DNA from: Methylocapsa sp. | GTDB taxonomy: Bacteria > Pseudomonadota > Alphaproteobacteria > Rhizobiales > Beijerinckiaceae | Direction: 5' to 3' | Assembly: GCA_003162995.1 (NCBI GenBank) | Contig: PLUZ01000168.1 | Location: forward strand, 1-7,706 | Length of the DNA stretch: 7,706 nt | Shown: positions 5,372 through 7,706 of the stretch, piece after piece | Position numbering within the stretch: the first letter of the stretch is position 1 | Layout of the letters: each line of letters opens with the position of its first letter | Notes under the pieces: generated by a model | The model's database searches: none | Seen by the model: only the letters and a program-made list of their open reading frames with translations | Told to the model about the DNA's origin: nothing | Position numbers and translations under genes: made by a program

Positions 5372-6790
5372 TTACCTCGGCAACTGACTCGATCCCATCA
5401 AGAATGTATCGACGGACTGCGCCGTTTGGCGGCCCTCGCGGATCGCCCAGACGACCAGCGATTGGCCACGCCGCATGTCGCCGCAAGCAAACACCTTGGC
5501 AAGCGAGGTTTTGTAGCTCACCTCATCGGCCAGAACATTGCCGCGTGGATCGAATGCCACGCCGAGATCGTTTAACAATCCCTCATGCACCGGCGAAACA
5601 AATCCCATGGCGAGGAGGACCAGATCGGCCCTAAGCTCGAAAGCGCTGTCAGGGATTTCCTTGAAATTCGCGTCGACACGCACGCAGACGAGTTTCTTGA
5701 CGGCGCCGTTCTCGCCGCGAAACTCCTTTGTCAAAATCGAAAAATCCCTTTCCGCGCCTTCTTCCTGAGAGGAAGACGTGCGCATCTTCAAGGGCCAATT
5801 CGGCCAGGTCAGAGGCTTGTTTTCCTTATCCGGAGGCCGCGGCATGATTTCGAGCTGGGTCACGGACAGCGCGCCCTGGCGGATCGCGGTCCCGATGCAG
5901 TCAGATCCCGTATCGCCACCGCCGATCACGACAACATGCATTGCCGAGGCGAGGATTGGCTCGTTCGTATGGATCGGCTCCCTGCCAATGCGCCGGTTCT
6001 GCTGCGGCAAAAAATCCATGGCGAAATGCACGCCGGAGAGTTCGCGGCCGGGAATTTTGAGATCACGCGGCTTTTCGGCGCCGCCGGAAAGAACGATCGC
6101 GTCGAAACCTTCGAGCAGTGCGGCAGCATCGAGATCGACCCCGACATTCACGCCATTGTGGAAATGCACGCCTTCTGCCTGCATTTGGACGATGCGGCGG
6201 TCGATCACGTGTTTTTCCATCTTGAAGTCGGGAATGCCATAGCGCAGCAAACCGCCGGGTTTGGCGTTTTTCTCGTAAACATGGACTTCATGCCCGGCCC
6301 GCGCGAGCTGCTGCGCACAGGCGAGCCCCGCCGGTCCCGAGCCGACCACAGCAATTTTTTTGCCGGTCTTCACATCGGCGGGTTCGGGTTTGATCCAGCC
6401 GTTCGCCCAGGCGCGATCGACGATCGCGCATTCGATGGTTTTGATTGTCACCGGACTATCGTCAATGTTCAGCGTGCAAGCGGCTTCGCAAGGTGCCGGA
6501 CAAATGCGGCCGGTGAACTCCGGAAAATTATTCGTCGAATGAAGATTGCGCGAAGCCTCCTCCCAATCGGAGTGATAGACGAGGTCGTTCCAATCCGGGA
6601 TCTGATTGTTGACCGGGCAGCCGCTGTGGCAAAACGGAATCCCGCAATCCATGCAGCGTGCCGCCTGATCCTTGGTCGCTTCCTCGGAAAGCGGGATCAT
6701 GAATTCCTTGTAATGACGAATCCGGTCGGAAGCCGGCGCATAGCGCCGGTCGCGCCGGTCAATTTCGAGGAATCCCGTTACCTTGCCCAT
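5372..6790 (-). CDS. gltD: Glutamate synthase (NADPH) small subunit
   Basis: Beta subunit of NADPH-dependent GOGAT, 472 aa, the usual length. It oxidises NADPH on FAD and passes electrons through iron-sulfur clusters to the large subunit, which makes glutamate from glutamine and 2-oxoglutarate. The N-terminal domain has cysteines 46, 49, 54 and 58 ('[13 protein letters not shown]') and 97, 101 and 105 ('CPAPCEAAC'), matching the family's cluster-binding region. The FAD-binding loop is 'VVGSGPAG' (148-155), the NADPH-binding loop 'IGGGDTGS' (289-296), and the C-terminal flavin motif '[18 protein letters not shown]' (433-450). It lies 91 bases downstream of gltB on the same strand, presumably in one operon. 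ATG 6790 gives the usual '[10 protein letters not shown]' start. An in-frame TTG at 6799 sits closer to an AGGAAA ribosome-binding site, so three extra residues are possible. All key motifs are intact. Confidence 0.97.
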   Translation of the reverse strand: MGKVTGFLEIDRRDRRYAPASDRIRHYKEFMIPLSEEATKDQAARCMDCGIPFCHSGCPVNNQIPDWNDLVYHSDWEEASRNLHSTNNFPEFTGRICPAPCEAACTLNIDDSPVTIKTIECAIVDRAWANGWIKPEPADVKTGKKIAVVGSGPAGLACAQQLARAGHEVHVYEKNAKPGGLLRYGIPDFKMEKHVIDRRIVQMQAEGVHFHNGVNVGVDLDAAALLEGFDAIVLSGGAEKPRDLKIPGRELSGVHFAMDFLPQQNRRIGREPIHTNEPILASAMHVVVIGGGDTGSDCIGTAIRQGALSVTQLEIMPRPPDKENKPLTWPNWPLKMRTSSSQEEGAERDFSILTKEFRGENGAVKKLVCVRVDANFKEIPDSAFELRADLVLLAMGFVSPVHEGLLNDLGVAFDPRGNVLADEVSYKTSLAKVFACGDMRRGQSLVVWAIREGRQTAQSVDTFLMGSSQLPR

Positions 6791-6826
6791 GCGTCGCAAA
6801 ATTTCCTATTGCGTAGAAGCCCAAGT

Positions 6827-6873
6827 GGCGCCGGCGCTGCCAAATCCCATCCGGGGCCAAAGGCGCGCCGGCG
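6827..6873 (-). other. Inverted repeat in the gltB-gltD gap
   Basis: CGCCGGCGC (6829-6837) and GCGCCGGCG (6865-6873) are perfect 9-bp inverted repeats with 27 bases between them, filling most of the gap between the gltB stop and gltD start. In the mRNA they can form a stable GC hairpin upstream of the gltD ribosome-binding site. No T-run follows, so an RNA stability or expression-ratio element is more likely than a terminator (inference). Confidence 0.4.
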
Positions 6874-6881
6874 TCTTTCCG

Positions 6882-7706
6882 TCATTCCGCCGCAGCGAGA
6901 CTAGGCGCTCCGCCTCTGGCGATCAGCTCCTCGATCGCGCGGCGATATTCGACCGGCATGACCTTACGGAATTTCGGCTTGTACTCATCCCATTGTTCCA
7001 GAATGTGGCGGGCGCGCCCGGACCCCGTGTACCGCGCATGATTCGAGATAAGCTGATGCAACCGTTCGGCGTCGAAACGCGTCATGTCGCCCATGACATC
7101 GACACGGCCGTGGGAGTCGAGATCACCACCTTGATGATAGCTTTTCTGCATCATCTCTTCTTCTTCCGCAACTGGTTGCAGTTCAACCATGGCGAGATTG
7201 CAGCGCTTGGCGAAACTGCCGTCCTCGTCAAGGACGTAAGCGATCCCCCCAGACATACCGGCGGCGAAATTGCGCCCAGTCTCACCGATGACGACGACAA
7301 CGCCACCCGTCATATATTCGCAGCCATGATCGCCGGCACCCTCGACGACCGCGATCGCACCAGAGTTGCGGACCGCGAAACGTTCGCCGGCCACGCCACG
7401 GAAATAGCATTCGCCGGCGATCGCGCCATAGAGCGCGGTGTTACCGATGATGATCGATTTCTCCGGCGTAATCCGCGCTTGAGCTGGGGGATAAACGATA
7501 ATCCGGCCGCCTGAGAGCCCCTTGCCGACATAATCATTGGCTTGCCCCTCGAGTTCGAGAGTGATCCCGGCGGCAAGCCAGGCGCCGAAACTTTGCCCGG
7601 CGGTCCCCTTGGCTTTGATATGAATGGTCTCGTCGGCAAGCCCCGCATGGCCATGGCGGCGCGCGATGGCGCCCGATAGCATCGCACCGGTGGTGCGGTC
7701 GGTATT
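6882..7706 (-). CDS. gltB: Glutamate synthase (NADPH) large subunit, C-terminal part
   Basis: C-terminal 274 residues of the GOGAT alpha subunit; the gene runs off the right edge of the window with no start seen. The fragment begins at '[12 protein letters not shown]', which precedes the C-terminal GXGXG domain in this family. It then shows the repeated Gly pattern of that right-handed beta-helix: '[11 protein letters not shown]' (34-44), '[14 protein letters not shown]' (61-74), '[16 protein letters not shown]' (89-104), '[20 protein letters not shown]' (113-132) and '[17 protein letters not shown]' (144-160). The domain is structural in known GOGAT enzymes; the amidotransferase and FMN/3Fe-4S synthase domains lie outside the window. 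The C-terminal helices (about 200-274) end in a normal stop. gltD follows on the same strand. Apart from the window edge nothing is missing. Confidence 0.96.
   Translation of the reverse strand, partial: NTDRTTGAMLSGAIARRHGHAGLADETIHIKAKGTAGQSFGAWLAAGITLELEGQANDYVGKGLSGGRIIVYPPAQARITPEKSIIIGNTALYGAIAGECYFRGVAGERFAVRNSGAIAVVEGAGDHGCEYMTGGVVVVIGETGRNFAAGMSGGIAYVLDEDGSFAKRCNLAMVELQPVAEEEEMMQKSYHQGGDLDSHGRVDVMGDMTRFDAERLHQLISNHARYTGSGRARHILEQWDEYKPKFRKVMPVEYRRAIEELIARGGAPSLAAAE

Noticed and set aside
5585..6904. Long plus-strand open frame of 439 codons
   Set aside because: It lies opposite gltD, whose motifs and length are unmistakable. The translation is Arg/Ala/His-rich with no family features, as expected of an antisense shadow in GC-rich DNA.
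6783..7514. Plus-strand open frame of 243 codons opposite gltB
   Set aside because: It is antisense to the conserved GXGXG domain of GltB and has no recognisable motif or upstream signal.

Overview
The window looks like chromosomal DNA of an alphaproteobacterium of the Rhizobiales (Hyphomicrobiales) type. Evidence: a DUF459-type SGNH hydrolase, two periplasmic L,D-transpeptidases with the 'SSGCIR' active-site variant, a gltB-gltD pair ending in '[10 protein letters not shown]'-type GltD, moderately high GC, and a palindromic intergenic repeat of the 'GCATGATC...AAAAAGT' kind seen in many genomes of this order. A placement near Beijerinckiaceae or Methylocystaceae is only a guess.

Left third (1-3100, + strand): three exported cell-envelope proteins. 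A DUF459 SGNH hydrolase is followed by two tandem YkuD-domain L,D-transpeptidases that are clearly paralogous in their catalytic halves but have different N-termini; the second carries a Tyr/Pro repeat. A very clear intrinsic terminator separates the two transpeptidases, so they are separate transcription units despite adjacency. Together they suggest a locus for peptidoglycan modification or cross-linking.

Middle (3101-5371): about 650 bases without a gene, holding a roughly 267-bp element with imperfect 22-nt terminal inverted repeats and several nested hairpins (a MITE/REP-like repeat), then an AT-rich promoter-like stretch. Next comes a + strand gene for a secreted protein with three Asp-box (BNR) motifs, a sialidase-type beta-propeller. 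Its signal peptide, with a good Shine-Dalgarno, lies in a different frame from the body of the protein, so the gene appears frameshifted at its 5' end. A strong hairpin follows it, between convergent genes.

Right third (5372-7706, - strand): gltD (NADPH glutamate synthase small subunit, complete) downstream of gltB (large subunit, only the C-terminal GXGXG domain inside the window). Together they form NADPH-dependent GOGAT, the glutamate-forming step of ammonium assimilation.

Most of the window is ordinary chromosome. No new defence, CRISPR or prophage system is visible. The points most worth a second look are the frameshifted BNR gene, the inverted-repeat element in front of it, and the tandem transpeptidases.
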